Shown: piece after piece, positions 1-8,344 of the stretch
How positions within the stretch are numbered: the first letter of the stretch is position 1
Layout: each line of letters starts with the position of its first letter
Source of the DNA: CAYMUG01 sp964393575
GTDB taxonomy: Bacteria > Patescibacteriota > Minisyncoccia > Spechtbacterales > 2-12-FULL-38-22
NCBI GenBank assembly: GCA_964393575.1
Contig: CAYMUG010000007.1
Span: forward strand, 1 to 32,937
DNA: 32,937 nt
Reading direction: 5' to 3'
Made by a program: the position numbers and the translations under genes
The notes under the pieces: model-generated
Seen by the model: the letters and a program-made list of their open reading frames with translations, nothing else
Databases searched by the model: none
What the model was told of the DNA's origin: nothing

Positions 1-19
1 AGTTCCGGCTACGCCCACC

Positions 20-240
20 GTAATATATAATACGTAAATCACAAATCCCAAGGACGCAAATTTTTCAAAATCACAAACTACAAGATACAAGGATACAAAC
101 AAATTAAAAATAACAAATCTCAAAACATGATTTTTGTTTTTAATTTATAATTTGATGATTGTTTGTATCTTGTGTCCTTGATATTTTGAAATTTAAGTAT
201 GCTGTATCCTTTTAATTTGGAATTTGAATTTGAAATAATA
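20..240. repeat. AT-rich imperfect inverted repeat, copy 1
   Basis: A long imperfect inverted repeat fills the space before the RNase H gene. The left arm (about 85-120) has an ACAAGATACAAGGATACAAA-type sequence and the right arm (about 165-185) has its complement, TTTGTATCTTGTGTCCTTG. The tail ATCCTTTTAATTTGGA near 206-221 also occurs before ftsX. I see no ORF. Related copies lie inside rnpB and before murJ and ftsX. It looks like a non-coding dispersed palindromic (MITE/REP-like) element; mobility is inference. Confidence 0.6.
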
Positions 241-260
241 TAACAATGTAACAGTATAAT
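230..260 (+). promoter_or_regulatory. Promoter of rnhA-like gene
   Basis: TATAAT at 255-260 lies 9 bases before the ATG, and a weak TTGAAA at 230-235 lies 19 bases upstream of it. There is no SD, so the transcript is probably leaderless or nearly so. The preceding 20-mer (241-260) matches the one before murJ (8331-8350) at 17 of 20 positions. Confidence 0.55.
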
Positions 261-269
261 ATAATTTTT

Positions 270-716
270 ATGAGCGACACAAATAAAATCCAAGTTCATG
301 TAGACGGTGGCTCACGGGATAACCCCGGGCCTGCCGCTCTTGGTGTTGTTTTTGCAAAACCTCTGGAGAAACAATATTCTAAGTACTTAGGCAAAGCTAC
401 AAACAACGAGGCGGAATATCAATCCGTAATTTTTGCTTTGGAAAAACTTAAATCTCTCATAGGTAAAGAGAAAGCTAAAGATACTGAAGTGGAAATTTTT
501 ATGGATTCCCAGCTTGCCGTGAAGCAATTAAGTCATGAATATAAAATTGAAAGCGAAAAAATTATACCTTTATTTGTCAGGGTGCATAACCTGCGGATGG
601 ATTATAAAAAAGTTACGTTCAGACATGTAAAACGGGAAAATAATAAAGAAGCGGATAAGCTCGTAAACGCGGAGCTGGATAAGCAGTCTCCAAACGACTC
701 TTTGTTTAACTTGTAA
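270..716 (+). CDS. Ribonuclease HI family protein
   Basis: This 148-residue protein has the RNase H fold signature. The DGG motif gives catalytic Asp12, NNEAEY gives the acidic pair Glu47/Glu49, MDS gives Asp79, and NNKEAD gives Asp129. RNase H cleaves the RNA strand of RNA-DNA hybrids, removing R-loops and primers in the cytoplasm. The form resembles the compact RnhA/YpdQ-like group rather than the longer E. coli enzyme with its basic protrusion, and there is no N-terminal hybrid-binding domain. The ATG at 270 is preceded by a TATAAT box rather than an SD. The gene converges on rnpB, and both share the hairpin terminator at 725-756. All four acidic residues are present, so activity is likely; the exact subfamily is not certain. 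Confidence 0.88.
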   Translation: MSDTNKIQVHVDGGSRDNPGPAALGVVFAKPLEKQYSKYLGKATNNEAEYQSVIFALEKLKSLIGKEKAKDTEVEIFMDSQLAVKQLSHEYKIESEKIIPLFVRVHNLRMDYKKVTFRHVKRENNKEADKLVNAELDKQSPNDSLFNL

Positions 717-724
717 TACAAAAA

Positions 725-756
725 CAGAAAATCGCCGCTTTCGCGGCGATTTTCTG
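725..756. terminator. Bidirectional terminator between rnhA-like gene and rnpB
   Basis: A perfect hairpin with a 14-bp stem and TTTC loop starts with CAGAAAATCGCCGC. It is AT-rich at the outer ends, so T-rich tails occur on both strands. It sits between the 3' ends of two convergent genes. Confidence 0.85.
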
Positions 757-761
757 ATAAT

Positions 762-1358
762 GGCAGGAATACTATAAGCCGAATTCTGTACCGATTTTTG
801 TCCTAAATCACAGATTTGGACAAAATCGGCGAAGGCTATTTATCTGTCCGCGGTAGTTGCCTACCGGGATCAAGCAGCTCACTGACCGCCGCGAAGCGAC
901 GGTAGTACGGCCTTGCACCGGGTGGGGTTTACCACTGTGGTATGTCGCCATACCACAGAGAGGGGTCTTACTCCCTCACATTTCACCAATTACCTGTGCC
1001 TAAAAGGCCATCGGCTGTATTGTTTCTGTGGCACTTTCCCTATCCCTCACTCTTTAATTAAAGGGCGAGGAACGGTTGGCGTTACCAACCACCCACACAC
1101 CAGTGCTCCGCACTGGAAGCTCCAAATTTCAAGAAACAAATTTCCTGCCTACCGGCAGGCAGGCAAACAAATCCCAAATTACAAATTTAAAACTTCAAAC
1201 AACAAATATTTCACTTTCTTTATTCGGCGATTGAGATTTGATTATTGTTTGTTTCTTGGTGATTGATTATTGGAATTTCCGGTGCGAAGCACTGGAGGGT
1301 GTTCGGACTTTCCTCCCGCGACAACATAGTTGCCGGGGCAGCCTTCCGTATTCCTGTA
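762..1358 (-). ncRNA. rnpB: RNase P RNA with an internal repeat insertion
   Basis: Catalytic RNA of RNase P, which matures tRNA 5' ends. On the minus strand it has the 5' box GAGGAAAGTCC (about 1316-1306), a P8-like hairpin GGTTGGTAACGCCAACC, the AGTGCCACAGAAAC segment, GCCGATGGCC, GGTAAACCCCACCCGG, GCTGCTTGA, AGATAAATAGCC and the 3' box ACAGAATTCGGCTTAT. A perfect 9-bp P1 helix joins 1348-1356 with 764-772 and sets the ends. At about 597 nt it is far longer than the usual 350-400 nt, because an AT-rich element of about 161 bp (1118-1278) sits between the GGAAAGTCC box and P8. Without it the RNA would be about 436 nt. ORFs across this span are shadows of the RNA. Confidence 0.93.
1118..1278. 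repeat. AT-rich inverted-repeat element inserted in rnpB (copy 2)
   Basis: The left arm TCCAAATTTCAAGAAACAAA (1121-1140) is complementary to segments of the right arm TTTGTTTCTTGG...TTGGAATTTCC (about 1249-1280). It contains the GC-rich palindrome CCTGCCTACCGGCAGGCAGG near 1146-1165; a close relative (CCTACCTGCCGGCAGGTAGG) lies in the copy before murJ. Two near-identical hairpin sequences flank the element: CCAGTGCTCCGCACTGGA (1100-1117) and CCGGTGCGAAGCACTGGA (1279-1296). These may be a duplicated target or an ancestral helix split by the insertion. Confidence 0.75.
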
Positions 1359-1364
1359 TCACAT

Positions 1365-1393
1365 ATTATACTATTAAATTATTTTTTTGTAAA
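1365..1393 (-). promoter_or_regulatory. rnpB promoter (-35 TTTACA, -10 TATAAT)
   Basis: On the minus strand TTTACA (1393-1388) and TATAAT (1370-1365) are separated by exactly 17 bp. The predicted start is about 1358, which fits the 5' side of P1. Confidence 0.85.
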
Positions 1394-1440
1394 CCTTTTA
1401 TCTCTTGAATTCTACAACGAAAGAGCGAATAAAAGAAATG

Positions 1441-1466
1441 AAAATATAGAGTTAACTCTATATTTT
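1441..1466. promoter_or_regulatory. 26-bp perfect palindrome upstream of rnpB
   Basis: Arms of 13 bp are centred on GTTAAC (AAAATATAGAGTT and its complement). It is followed by a T run on the plus strand and lies about 48 bp upstream of the rnpB -35 box. It could be an operator or a weak terminator. The rest of 1467-1660 holds no ORF I can support; 1570-1630 ends in CGGG followed by eight T residues, which is terminator-like but has only a weak stem. Confidence 0.4.
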
Positions 1467-1664
1467 TTAATATCAAAAATCTTATTCTTTTTATTGTAAA
1501 CATCATCTAAAAACAACTCTACAAAACATTCCAACATTCTCAAGAGTTTGTGCAGGATAAGGAGTGAATTTAAGTCAGACCTCAATTTGTCCGCTAATAC
1601 TCCCCCTGAAATACGGGTTTTTTTTAGTGCCTATTATTGAAATAATCGCTTTATCGTAGTAGAA

Positions 1665-1670
1665 TATAGT
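1665..1670 (+). promoter_or_regulatory. Candidate -10 box of the polysaccharide block
   Basis: TATAGT lies 21 bases before the ATG at 1692. There is no SD between them (ATACCACAAAA). The -35 box is not clear. Confidence 0.35.
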
Positions 1671-1691
1671 ATTCTCTGTAATACCACAAAA

Positions 1692-3062
1692 ATGCGTAAT
1701 AACGAGTTAATATTTAACTTAATATATGTGCCTCTGGATTTTGCACTTATGATGGTAGCGGCTTTTGCCGCGTATTTTCTGCGTGTCAGCCCTGTACTGC
1801 GGGATATAAGACCGGTTATTTTTGAACTACCCCTTAAAGAGTATACTTTTATATCATTGGGTGTATCAGCCCTGCTTTTGCTATTACTTGCTTTAAGCGG
1901 GCTTTATGTTGTACGTTCAGACACCTCCATACGGAAAGAACTTTCCGGAATAGCTATAGCTATATCGGGGGGAATGGCTCTTGTGATTGTTTTTATGTTT
2001 TTCAATCGTGCATGGTTTGATTCGCGCTTCATACTGCTTGCCGGGTGGATTTTTGCTATAATACTGGTTTCTCTGGGTCGCCTTTTTATGCGATATTTGC
2101 GTACGCGTAAAAATATAGGCAGAGAAAGTATATTGGTTCTGGGAGATAACTCTAAAGCTCATCAGGTAGAGGAAGAAATCTCTCAAAACAAAAAATTAAA
2201 TTTTAAACTTGCCGCCCCTCCTGTTTCTCCGGACGTGAATATGGTTAAAACTACACACCAAACCCGGCGGCTGGACAGAGTGTTAGTAACCGATGAAAAC
2301 CTGCCCAGGGATCAGATGATGAGTATTGTAAATTATTGCGAGGAAAACGGCATCAGGTTTTCGTACTTACCTGATATGTTCGGCTCCATGGTTGCTGATA
2401 TGCATTTTGATATGCTCGAGAGCTTCCCTGTGGTATCTGTACGGCCAAGCCCGTTAGATGGGTGGGGGAGAGTGTTTAAGAGAATCATGGACATTGCAGG
2501 TTCCGCATTCGCCTTAATTGTATTGTCCCCCGTGTTTCTTATGGTGGCTTTTCTCATAAAATGGGAGAGTAAAGGTCCTGTATTTGTTCGTCTGAAAAGA
2601 ATAAGCAATGGAAAAGAGTTATATGTTTTTAAATTTCGTTCTATGATAAAAGATGCGCATAAATACAAAGAATTCTTTAAAGCTTTCAACGAAAGGCAGG
2701 ACGGACCTCTTTTTAAAATGGAAAACGACCCCAGAGTTACAAAGGTAGGCGCATTTTTGCGCTCCCGCCGTATTGACGAGATTCCTCAATTTATCAATGT
2801 ACTTAAAGGAGATCTTAGTTTAGTAGGACCACGACCTCATGAACCCGAAGAAATAGAGCAGTACGAAAAACATCATAAAAAGATTTTAGCTATTAAGTCG
2901 GGAGTTACGGGGATGGCGCAGGTGAACGGAGCGCATACGCTGCCATTTGAAGAGGAAGTAAAACTGGACAGATATTATATTGAGCACTGGTCTTTGAAGC
3001 TGGATGTTATTATTATTTTAAAAACAGTTAAATTATTATTAACTGAAAAATCCGCTGTATGA
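1692..3062 (+). CDS. Polyprenyl-phosphate sugar-1-phosphate transferase
   Basis: This 456-residue membrane protein starts polysaccharide synthesis by moving a sugar-1-phosphate from a nucleotide sugar to undecaprenyl phosphate (WcaJ/PssY/ExoY-type polyprenol-phosphate hexose-1-phosphate transferase). The N-terminal third has about four membrane segments within residues 1-140. A soluble CoA-binding-like middle domain follows. The C-terminal catalytic domain begins near the membrane helix SAFALIVLSPVFLMVAFLIK and carries KFRSM, LRSRRIDEIPQFINVLKGD, SLVGPRPHEPEE and GVTGMAQVNG, all hallmarks of the bacterial sugar transferase domain. The length is normal for the two-domain class. The stop overlaps the start of the next gene (ATGA), so the two are translationally coupled. 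The sugar cannot be told from sequence. Confidence 0.9.
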   Translation: MRNNELIFNLIYVPLDFALMMVAAFAAYFLRVSPVLRDIRPVIFELPLKEYTFISLGVSALLLLLLALSGLYVVRSDTSIRKELSGIAIAISGGMALVIVFMFFNRAWFDSRFILLAGWIFAIILVSLGRLFMRYLRTRKNIGRESILVLGDNSKAHQVEEEISQNKKLNFKLAAPPVSPDVNMVKTTHQTRRLDRVLVTDENLPRDQMMSIVNYCEENGIRFSYLPDMFGSMVADMHFDMLESFPVVSVRPSPLDGWGRVFKRIMDIAGSAFALIVLSPVFLMVAFLIKWESKGPVFVRLKRISNGKELYVFKFRSMIKDAHKYKEFFKAFNERQDGPLFKMENDPRVTKVGAFLRSRRIDEIPQFINVLKGDLSLVGPRPHEPEEIEQYEKHHKKILAIKSGVTGMAQVNGAHTLPFEEEVKLDRYYIEHWSLKLDVIIILKTVKLLLTEKSAV

Positions 3063-4162
3063 GAGTAGCTTTAATTCACGACTATTTAACCCAATACGGA
3101 GGGGCGGAGAGAGTGCTCGAAGAATTTGCGAACGTATTTCCTGATGCCCCTATATATACTCTGGTCTATGATGCTGCATCCACCGGTTATGCTTTTGAAG
3201 GTAGAGATATAAGAACATCGTTTTTACAAAAAATACCGAAGGTGGAGCAAACATACAGACACCTGCCTTTATTTATGCCGACAGCCGTAGAAAATTTTGA
3301 CCTATCGGCGTATGACCTTGTTGTCAGTAGTTCTGCAAGTTTTGCAAAAGGTGTCATTACTACTAAAGGTATGCATGTTTGCTATTGCCACAGCCCTATG
3401 CGATACGCGTGGATTGATTACAGGAAAATAGCAGGAGATTCTATATACCCCTCATTCATTTCAGGTTTTATACCGTTTGTTATGCCCTATATGCGCATGT
3501 GGGACCTGCATGCTGCGCAACGCCCTGACTTTTATGTGTCCAATTCACAATACATTAAAAAGAAAGTGCAAAAATATTACGATCGGGATTCAGAGGTTAT
3601 TCACCCCCCGCTTAATTTCAACAAGTTTTATGTAAGTAATCCGGATGACTACTTTCTTATGGTGGGCAGAATGGTGCCGTATAAAAGGTTTGATATAGCA
3701 ATAGAGGCGTTTAATAAACTGGGGTTGCCTCTTAAAATTATAGGGTCCGGCCCCGAATATAAAAAGTTGAAAACTATTGCTAAAGACAATATAGAATTTC
3801 TGGGGTGTGTTTCGGAGCAGGAACTTCCCGGATATTATGCGAAGGCGCGTGGATTTATATTTCCTCAGGAAGAGGACTTCGGTATAACCGCTCTTGAAAG
3901 TATGGCTTCGGGCAGACCCGTTATAGCTTACAGCAAGGGAGGTGTTACCGAAACTATGCGTGACGGCATCAACGGAATTTTGTTTTCCGAGCAAACTTCG
4001 GAATCCCTTATACAAGCCATTAGAAGGTTTGAAAAGATTCGATTTAACCCTCAACAGATTCGCCAAAGCGTTGCTGAATTTGACAAAACAAATTTCAGAA
4101 AAAAGTTTGTTGATTTTCTCAACATTAAACTAAGGGAAACTAATAAATTGATAAGAGCATAA
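3059..4162 (+). CDS. GT4-family glycosyltransferase
   Basis: A 367-residue GT-B fold enzyme that transfers a sugar from a nucleotide donor to a growing lipid-linked glycan. N-terminal GGAERVLEEF is the usual GT4 acceptor-domain motif. The C-terminal donor half has MVGRMVPYKRFDIAIEAF, then EDFGITALESMASGRPVIAYSKGG with the E-x7-E pattern. There are no membrane helices; the protein is expected at the inner membrane face. It overlaps the preceding sugar-phosphate transferase by four bases, so it probably adds the second sugar. It is followed by a dense cluster of palindromes rather than a simple intergenic gap. Linkage and donor are unknown. Confidence 0.87.
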   Translation: MRVALIHDYLTQYGGAERVLEEFANVFPDAPIYTLVYDAASTGYAFEGRDIRTSFLQKIPKVEQTYRHLPLFMPTAVENFDLSAYDLVVSSSASFAKGVITTKGMHVCYCHSPMRYAWIDYRKIAGDSIYPSFISGFIPFVMPYMRMWDLHAAQRPDFYVSNSQYIKKKVQKYYDRDSEVIHPPLNFNKFYVSNPDDYFLMVGRMVPYKRFDIAIEAFNKLGLPLKIIGSGPEYKKLKTIAKDNIEFLGCVSEQELPGYYAKARGFIFPQEEDFGITALESMASGRPVIAYSKGGVTETMRDGINGILFSEQTSESLIQAIRRFEKIRFNPQQIRQSVAEFDKTNFRKKFVDFLNIKLRETNKLIRA

Positions 4163-4201
4163 GCCGGCCCCGTTCCGATATTAAGTCGGAACGGGGCCGG
4201 C
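4163..4201. terminator. Strong GC-rich hairpin after the first GT4 gene
   Basis: The stem is 16 bp (GCCGGCCCCGTTCCGA and its complement) with a 7-nt loop, starting right after the stop codon. No T run follows, so it may act as an RNA-stabilising or REP-like palindrome rather than a true terminator. Its core, GTTCCGA-ATT-GTCGGAA, recurs at 12382-12401. Confidence 0.6.
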
Positions 4202-4323
4202 ACCATGACAATAACTATAATCATAACATTATCGCGCTTCGCGCGATAATAGATGCGCTCGCGCAGCGAGCGCGGTGTCATAGTCATTGTTATAGTATTT
4301 TATGAGCGATCCGCCGGCCGGCG
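4202..4323. repeat. Cluster of palindromes between two glycosyltransferase genes
   Basis: Three further palindromes are packed here: ATTATCGCGC-TTC-GCGCGATAAT (about 4228-4250), CGCTCGC-GCA-GCGAGCG (about 4256-4272) and CCGCCGGCCGGCGG (about 4310-4323). The first two are enclosed by partly complementary AT-rich arms (CTATAATCATAAC and GTCATTGTTATAG). No ORF is present. It resembles a composite REP/BIME-like element. Confidence 0.65.
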
Positions 4324-4338
4324 GAGAGGAATAAAATT

Positions 4339-5481
4339 ATGAAGATAGGTATAGACATAAGAGTGTTGGCGGGTGAGGGATATGGTGGTGTAAGTGAATA
4401 TGTAAAAAATATCCTGCCCGCGTTATTTAAAGCCGCGCCACAGCATGAGTTTCACTTATTTTTTAACTCTTGGAAACAAGGTGTAGAGCTCCCCCGATTT
4501 AAGAGCTTTTCTAATGTTAAGGTACATTACTTCTCTTATCCTAATAAATTTTTGACTTTCTCCTTTCGGTACTTAAATTTTCCGAAAATAGACCGGCTTA
4601 TAGGAGGAGTTGATGTTTTTTTCTCGCCTCATTTTCTACCTACGCCTGTTTCTAGAGAATGCAGAAAAGTGGTTAAGTTCCACGATATTTCTTTTGAGCG
4701 GATGCCTCGATTTTTTAATGTTCAAAGAAGAATTTGGCATAAATACGTTTCCCCTAAACGTGAGGCGCACAGCTCTGATATTGTGGTAGCGGCTTCTCAC
4801 TCTACCGCGGAGGATCTTCGGTTAATATACGGCGTTCCCCGTAAAAAAATAATTACAATCTATTCCGGCATTAATAAAAATATTTTTTATAATGATTCAG
4901 CGAACCATAAAAGGATACTTCGTAAATATAACTTAAACGGAAATTATATATTAACCCTCAGCACGGTGGAGCCGCGTAAAAATATCCGGGCTTTAGTAAG
5001 AGCATTTTCTTTAATTAAAACCGACCCTCGGTTTAACAATTTGCAGCTGGTTATATGCGGAGGCCTGGGGTGGTCTTACAAAAAGATTATATATGAAGCG
5101 GTGAATTCTGAATACAGCCGGGATATAATTTTAACCGGTGCTGTTTTTGAAGAAGAAAAACCCGCTATTTATAAAAATGCTAGAGTATTTATTTACCCCA
5201 GTTTATACGAAGGATTTGGCTTTCCTCCGCTTGAGGCAATGTATTCCGGGGTGCCTACCATTGTGTCTTTTACAGCTTCATTGCCGGAAGTTGTAGACAG
5301 TTCCGCTTTACTTGTCAATCCTTTTCGTCCGGGGGAAATAGCTGATTCAATAAAAGAGGTTTTAACCGATCAAAATTTAGCTACGGAATTATCCGAAAAA
5401 GGCGCAAGAAGAGCTTCAACCTTTAATTGGCATGATACAGCACAAGCTATTCTTCAGGTTATGACATCCACAAAGCGTTAA
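4339..5481 (+). CDS. GT4-family glycosyltransferase (mannosyltransferase-like)
   Basis: A 380-residue GT-B glycosyltransferase of the GT4 group. The C-terminal half carries STVEPRKNIRALVRAF at the start of the donor domain and YPSLYEGFGFPPLEAMYSG with the E-x7-E donor-binding motif, typical of WbaZ/MtfB-like mannosyl or rhamnosyl transferases. The N-terminal motif GGVSEYVKNI fits the acceptor domain. An AGAGGA SD lies about 9 bases before the ATG. It follows the palindrome cluster in the same direction as the previous glycosyltransferase, so it probably extends the same glycan. The donor sugar is not determinable. Confidence 0.87.
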   Translation: MKIGIDIRVLAGEGYGGVSEYVKNILPALFKAAPQHEFHLFFNSWKQGVELPRFKSFSNVKVHYFSYPNKFLTFSFRYLNFPKIDRLIGGVDVFFSPHFLPTPVSRECRKVVKFHDISFERMPRFFNVQRRIWHKYVSPKREAHSSDIVVAASHSTAEDLRLIYGVPRKKIITIYSGINKNIFYNDSANHKRILRKYNLNGNYILTLSTVEPRKNIRALVRAFSLIKTDPRFNNLQLVICGGLGWSYKKIIYEAVNSEYSRDIILTGAVFEEEKPAIYKNARVFIYPSLYEGFGFPPLEAMYSGVPTIVSFTASLPEVVDSSALLVNPFRPGEIADSIKEVLTDQNLATELSEKGARRASTFNWHDTAQAILQVMTSTKR

Positions 5482-5491
5482 AGAGGTCGTG

Positions 5492-5500
5492 TGGTATAAT
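5492..5500 (+). promoter_or_regulatory. Extended -10 promoter, leaderless start of DUF4012 gene
   Basis: TGG-TATAAT, an extended -10 (TATAAT 5495-5500), ends 7 bases before the ATG at 5508. Transcription should begin at or next to the start codon; no SD is present. Confidence 0.6.
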
Positions 5501-5507
5501 ATAGACA

Positions 5508-8105
5508 ATGGTTGACAATAATAGAAATACACGCCCTCAAAAGAAAAACGGAAATCCTGCCTGGAGGATACAAATTGACTCTGATACGGTGGACCTGCGC
5601 AAATTAAACCAACAACGCCAGGCAAGCCGAAAATACAAAAACGAAAAAGATAAATTGAATGAATTCCGAAAAAAAACCCCGGTAAACAACGAGGATAATT
5701 TTGATGCGGTACAGTATTTGAAAGAGTTAAAACAAAAAAAATATATTTCTGACGGTACTTATAATAAACTTACACGGAAAACATTTCCGCAAAACGGGAG
5801 AGAAAGGATAACCAAGGAAGATGTACTAAGAGAGTTATATGAACTTGACGAGGAGGATATGCGCATAAAAAACCGCCTTGCTTCTTCACGTGCGCCCGCG
5901 GAACAACAACCTCCAAAACAAGAGGATTCTGTTTCCAAGCAAGACGAGTCCGCTGTGGAAAAACAAACTCAGCCGGAAGAAGAAAAACCTACACAAAAAA
6001 ATCATACAGATGGAGATATAAATTTAATTCCCGATGCACCCCTTTACGGTGCGAAAAGAAAAGAAAAACCCCAAAGATCTGAAAAGAAAGAAAAAAGAAA
6101 AAAAGACAAGAAACCCAAAGAAGCTAAAAAAACGCACAAAAAAGCAGCTATAGGCGCGCCCGAACGTTCAAAAAATAAGATATTTTTAGTGCTTATTCTC
6201 ACCCTTATTCTGGTAAGCGGTTCATTTATGTATCTTAAGTTTAATTCTCTTCGTGGTACCGCAAAAGAGCGTGCGCAAAACGCTTATAATCATATGCAGG
6301 AGGGCAGAGAGGCACTATCTAAACTTCAATCCGAGAAAGCTTTGGAAGAATTTAAACAAGCGGAAAACGAGTTTAAGGCCATAGAAAATAAAATTCAGGT
6401 CTTCGGATTAAATACAGCGGGCCTTGCTTCAGTATTTCCGTTTGCCTCCAAATACAAATCCTCCGCGCATATGTTGTCAGCAGGGGAAAAATATGCTCTT
6501 GCGGGCAAAAAAGCATCCCTGGCTTTATCCTCAGTACAGTCCGCATCTACGGATAAAGACAGTGAAAGCGCCGGATTAACATATAAACTTCTAAAGGCCG
6601 AAGGACAGTTGCAGGATATAAAAAAGCTTTTAACCCAGGCAGGTACCGAGATGTCTCACGTTCAACATGAACATATACCCGAAAATTTCAGAGAAAAATT
6701 TGTTTCATTTCAGGAGAAATCTTCATATGTAGAGAAAAATATTAATAGGGTTTTAGGTTCGCTTGATGTTGCATTGCAGTTTTTAGGACACAGAGAGAAG
6801 AAAAGTTACGTTATGGCCCTTCAAAACTCTTCTGAGCTTAGGGCTACCGGCGGATTTATTGGCTCATACGGCATCGTGAGTTTGAATAATGGAAGTATAG
6901 GAGAATTTTTTGTGGACGGCGTGTATAATCCCGACGGTCAACTCTCTGAAAAAATTGTACCCCCAAAACCTCTTCAATATGTTACACCCACCTGGGGAAT
7001 ACGCGACGCCAATTGGTTTTTTGACTTTCCGACGTCAGCCGAAAAAATAATGAGTTTGTATAAAAAAGCAGGCGGCCAACAAACCGACGGCATCATTGCG
7101 GTTACTCCTGATGTTGTTATAGATATGCTTAAACTTACGGGGCCCGTTAAATTTCCCGAATACTCAACAACCATTACCGCGGATAATTTTCTCGATGTAA
7201 CTCGTCAGTATATTGAAAATAATAAGCGTTCCGAAAGTCCTAAACAAATCCTCAAAGATTTTGCACCTATATTTCTTGAAAAGATCCAAAATACAGAAAA
7301 ACAAAGAGCACTTCAGGCGTTATTGGAAAATCTTAAAGAAAAAGAAATTTTAGTTTATTCCCGTGACGGCAAAGTTCAGGAATTTATAAAGGAACAAGGT
7401 TGGGGAGGCGCCATAAAAAATATGGATCGCCCGGGAGAAATAAATGATTATCTCGCTGTTGTTGTAAGTAACTTAGGTGGCTGGAAAACTGATAGATATA
7501 CGGATACAGAGGTTGATACTACCACTAAAATAAATTATAAAGGGGAAGTTATCAGGACAGTGGTTATGTCCAGGCATAATAAAGGTAATACCCTGCCTTA
7601 TCATTGGTACAACACAAGAAACTCCGGTTATATGCGATTTTATGTTCCCAAGGGATCCGAACTTATCTCTTCCGAAGGTTTTTCCGAAGGATTTGTTGAG
7701 AAAAAGGCAAATTACAATTCCTCCGAATATACAAGAGATCCTAATGTTAGAGCGGTTAAAAATACCAAGTGGGAGCATGAAAGCGGTACCGAAGTGTTTG
7801 AAGAGTCAGGAAGGACTGTTTTCGGCGATTGGTTGATGGTGGAACCGGGAGAAAGAAAGTTTGTGCAGATTAAGTACAAATTACCTTACAAAGTGAATTC
7901 CGAAAAAGACGCTTACAACCTTATACTGCAGAAACAAAGCGGACTTTCTGTTAAGTATTCGGGATTGGTAAAAGAGTCATATGAGGGATTAAATGTTAAA
8001 CGCTGTAAACTGAATAATAGTCCTATAGAAGACCGTAGGTTTAATTTCGTACATAAGCGGGATACTACCCTCAAATGTAATCTTGAGGAGAACATCACTC
8101 GCTAA
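5508..8105 (+). CDS. DUF4012 membrane protein with long charged N-terminus
   Basis: An 865-residue protein of unknown function. Residues 1-220 are hydrophilic and very rich in Lys, Glu and Gln, with a Lys-rich block around 185-215. A single membrane helix lies at about 224-244 (IFLVLILTLILVSGSFMYL), followed by a helical/coiled-coil stretch (about 250-300). The outer part is a DUF4012 domain, recognised by ALQNSSELRATGGFIGSYG at about 438-456. In Patescibacteria and some other bacteria this family often sits beside surface-glycan genes, as here just after two glycosyltransferases. The topology implies a cytoplasmic tail and a large extracytoplasmic domain. Translation begins at the ATG directly after an extended -10 box. 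Confidence 0.85.
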   Translation: MVDNNRNTRPQKKNGNPAWRIQIDSDTVDLRKLNQQRQASRKYKNEKDKLNEFRKKTPVNNEDNFDAVQYLKELKQKKYISDGTYNKLTRKTFPQNGRERITKEDVLRELYELDEEDMRIKNRLASSRAPAEQQPPKQEDSVSKQDESAVEKQTQPEEEKPTQKNHTDGDINLIPDAPLYGAKRKEKPQRSEKKEKRKKDKKPKEAKKTHKKAAIGAPERSKNKIFLVLILTLILVSGSFMYLKFNSLRGTAKERAQNAYNHMQEGREALSKLQSEKALEEFKQAENEFKAIENKIQVFGLNTAGLASVFPFASKYKSSAHMLSAGEKYALAGKKASLALSSVQSASTDKDSESAGLTYKLLKAEGQLQDIKKLLTQAGTEMSHVQHEHIPENFREKFVSFQEKSSYVEKNINRVLGSLDVALQFLGHREKKSYVMALQNSSELRATGGFIGSYGIVSLNNGSIGEFFVDGVYNPDGQLSEKIVPPKPLQYVTPTWGIRDANWFFDFPTSAEKIMSLYKKAGGQQTDGIIAVTPDVVIDMLKLTGPVKFPEYSTTITADNFLDVTRQYIENNKRSESPKQILKDFAPIFLEKIQNTEKQRALQALLENLKEKEILVYSRDGKVQEFIKEQGWGGAIKNMDRPGEINDYLAVVVSNLGGWKTDRYTDTEVDTTTKINYKGEVIRTVVMSRHNKGNTLPYHWYNTRNSGYMRFYVPKGSELISSEGFSEGFVEKKANYNSSEYTRDPNVRAVKNTKWEHESGTEVFEESGRTVFGDWLMVEPGERKFVQIKYKLPYKVNSEKDAYNLILQKQSGLSVKYSGLVKESYEGLNVKRCKLNNSPIEDRRFNFVHKRDTTLKCNLEENITR

Positions 8106-8340
8106 TCTCTCTTACAACGAATACCACGAATTTCATTTTATTCGCCTACGCTCACAAAATCGTAATTCGTAAAAATCCTAAATTCTAATATCCCTACCTG
8201 CCGGCAGGTAGGTAAATCCTAAACAAATACAAAATTCAAATGTTCTAAATCCTAAACTTTTTGAATTTTGTAGTTTGGTCATTTGATATTGTTTAGAGTT
8301 TAGTGTCGTTTTGAAATTAGAATTTTATTGTAACAATGTA
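8106..8340. repeat. AT-rich inverted-repeat element before murJ (copy 3)
   Basis: It contains the palindrome CCTACCTGCCGGCAGGTAGG (about 8195-8214), then TACAAAATTCAAA and its complement TTTGAATTTTGTA around a short loop (about 8228-8273). The outer arms TAAACAAAT and ATTGTTTAGAGTTTA also pair. It has the same architecture as the rnpB insertion. No ORF of any quality is visible in this 261-bp gap. Confidence 0.6.
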
Positions 8341-8344
8341 GTAG

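Noticed and set aside
913..1499. Two plus-strand ORFs of 117 and 78 codons
   Set aside because: They lie opposite the RNase P RNA and its promoter; conserved RNA motifs explain the sequence and the peptides show no family features.
1500..1640. Small RNA gene or transposase remnant before the sugar transferase
   Set aside because: There is a terminator-like end (CGGG and eight T) and the phrase GTCAGACCTCAATTTGTCC, which recalls sequences near Y1 transposases, but no stable fold, clear promoter or coding frame could be supported.
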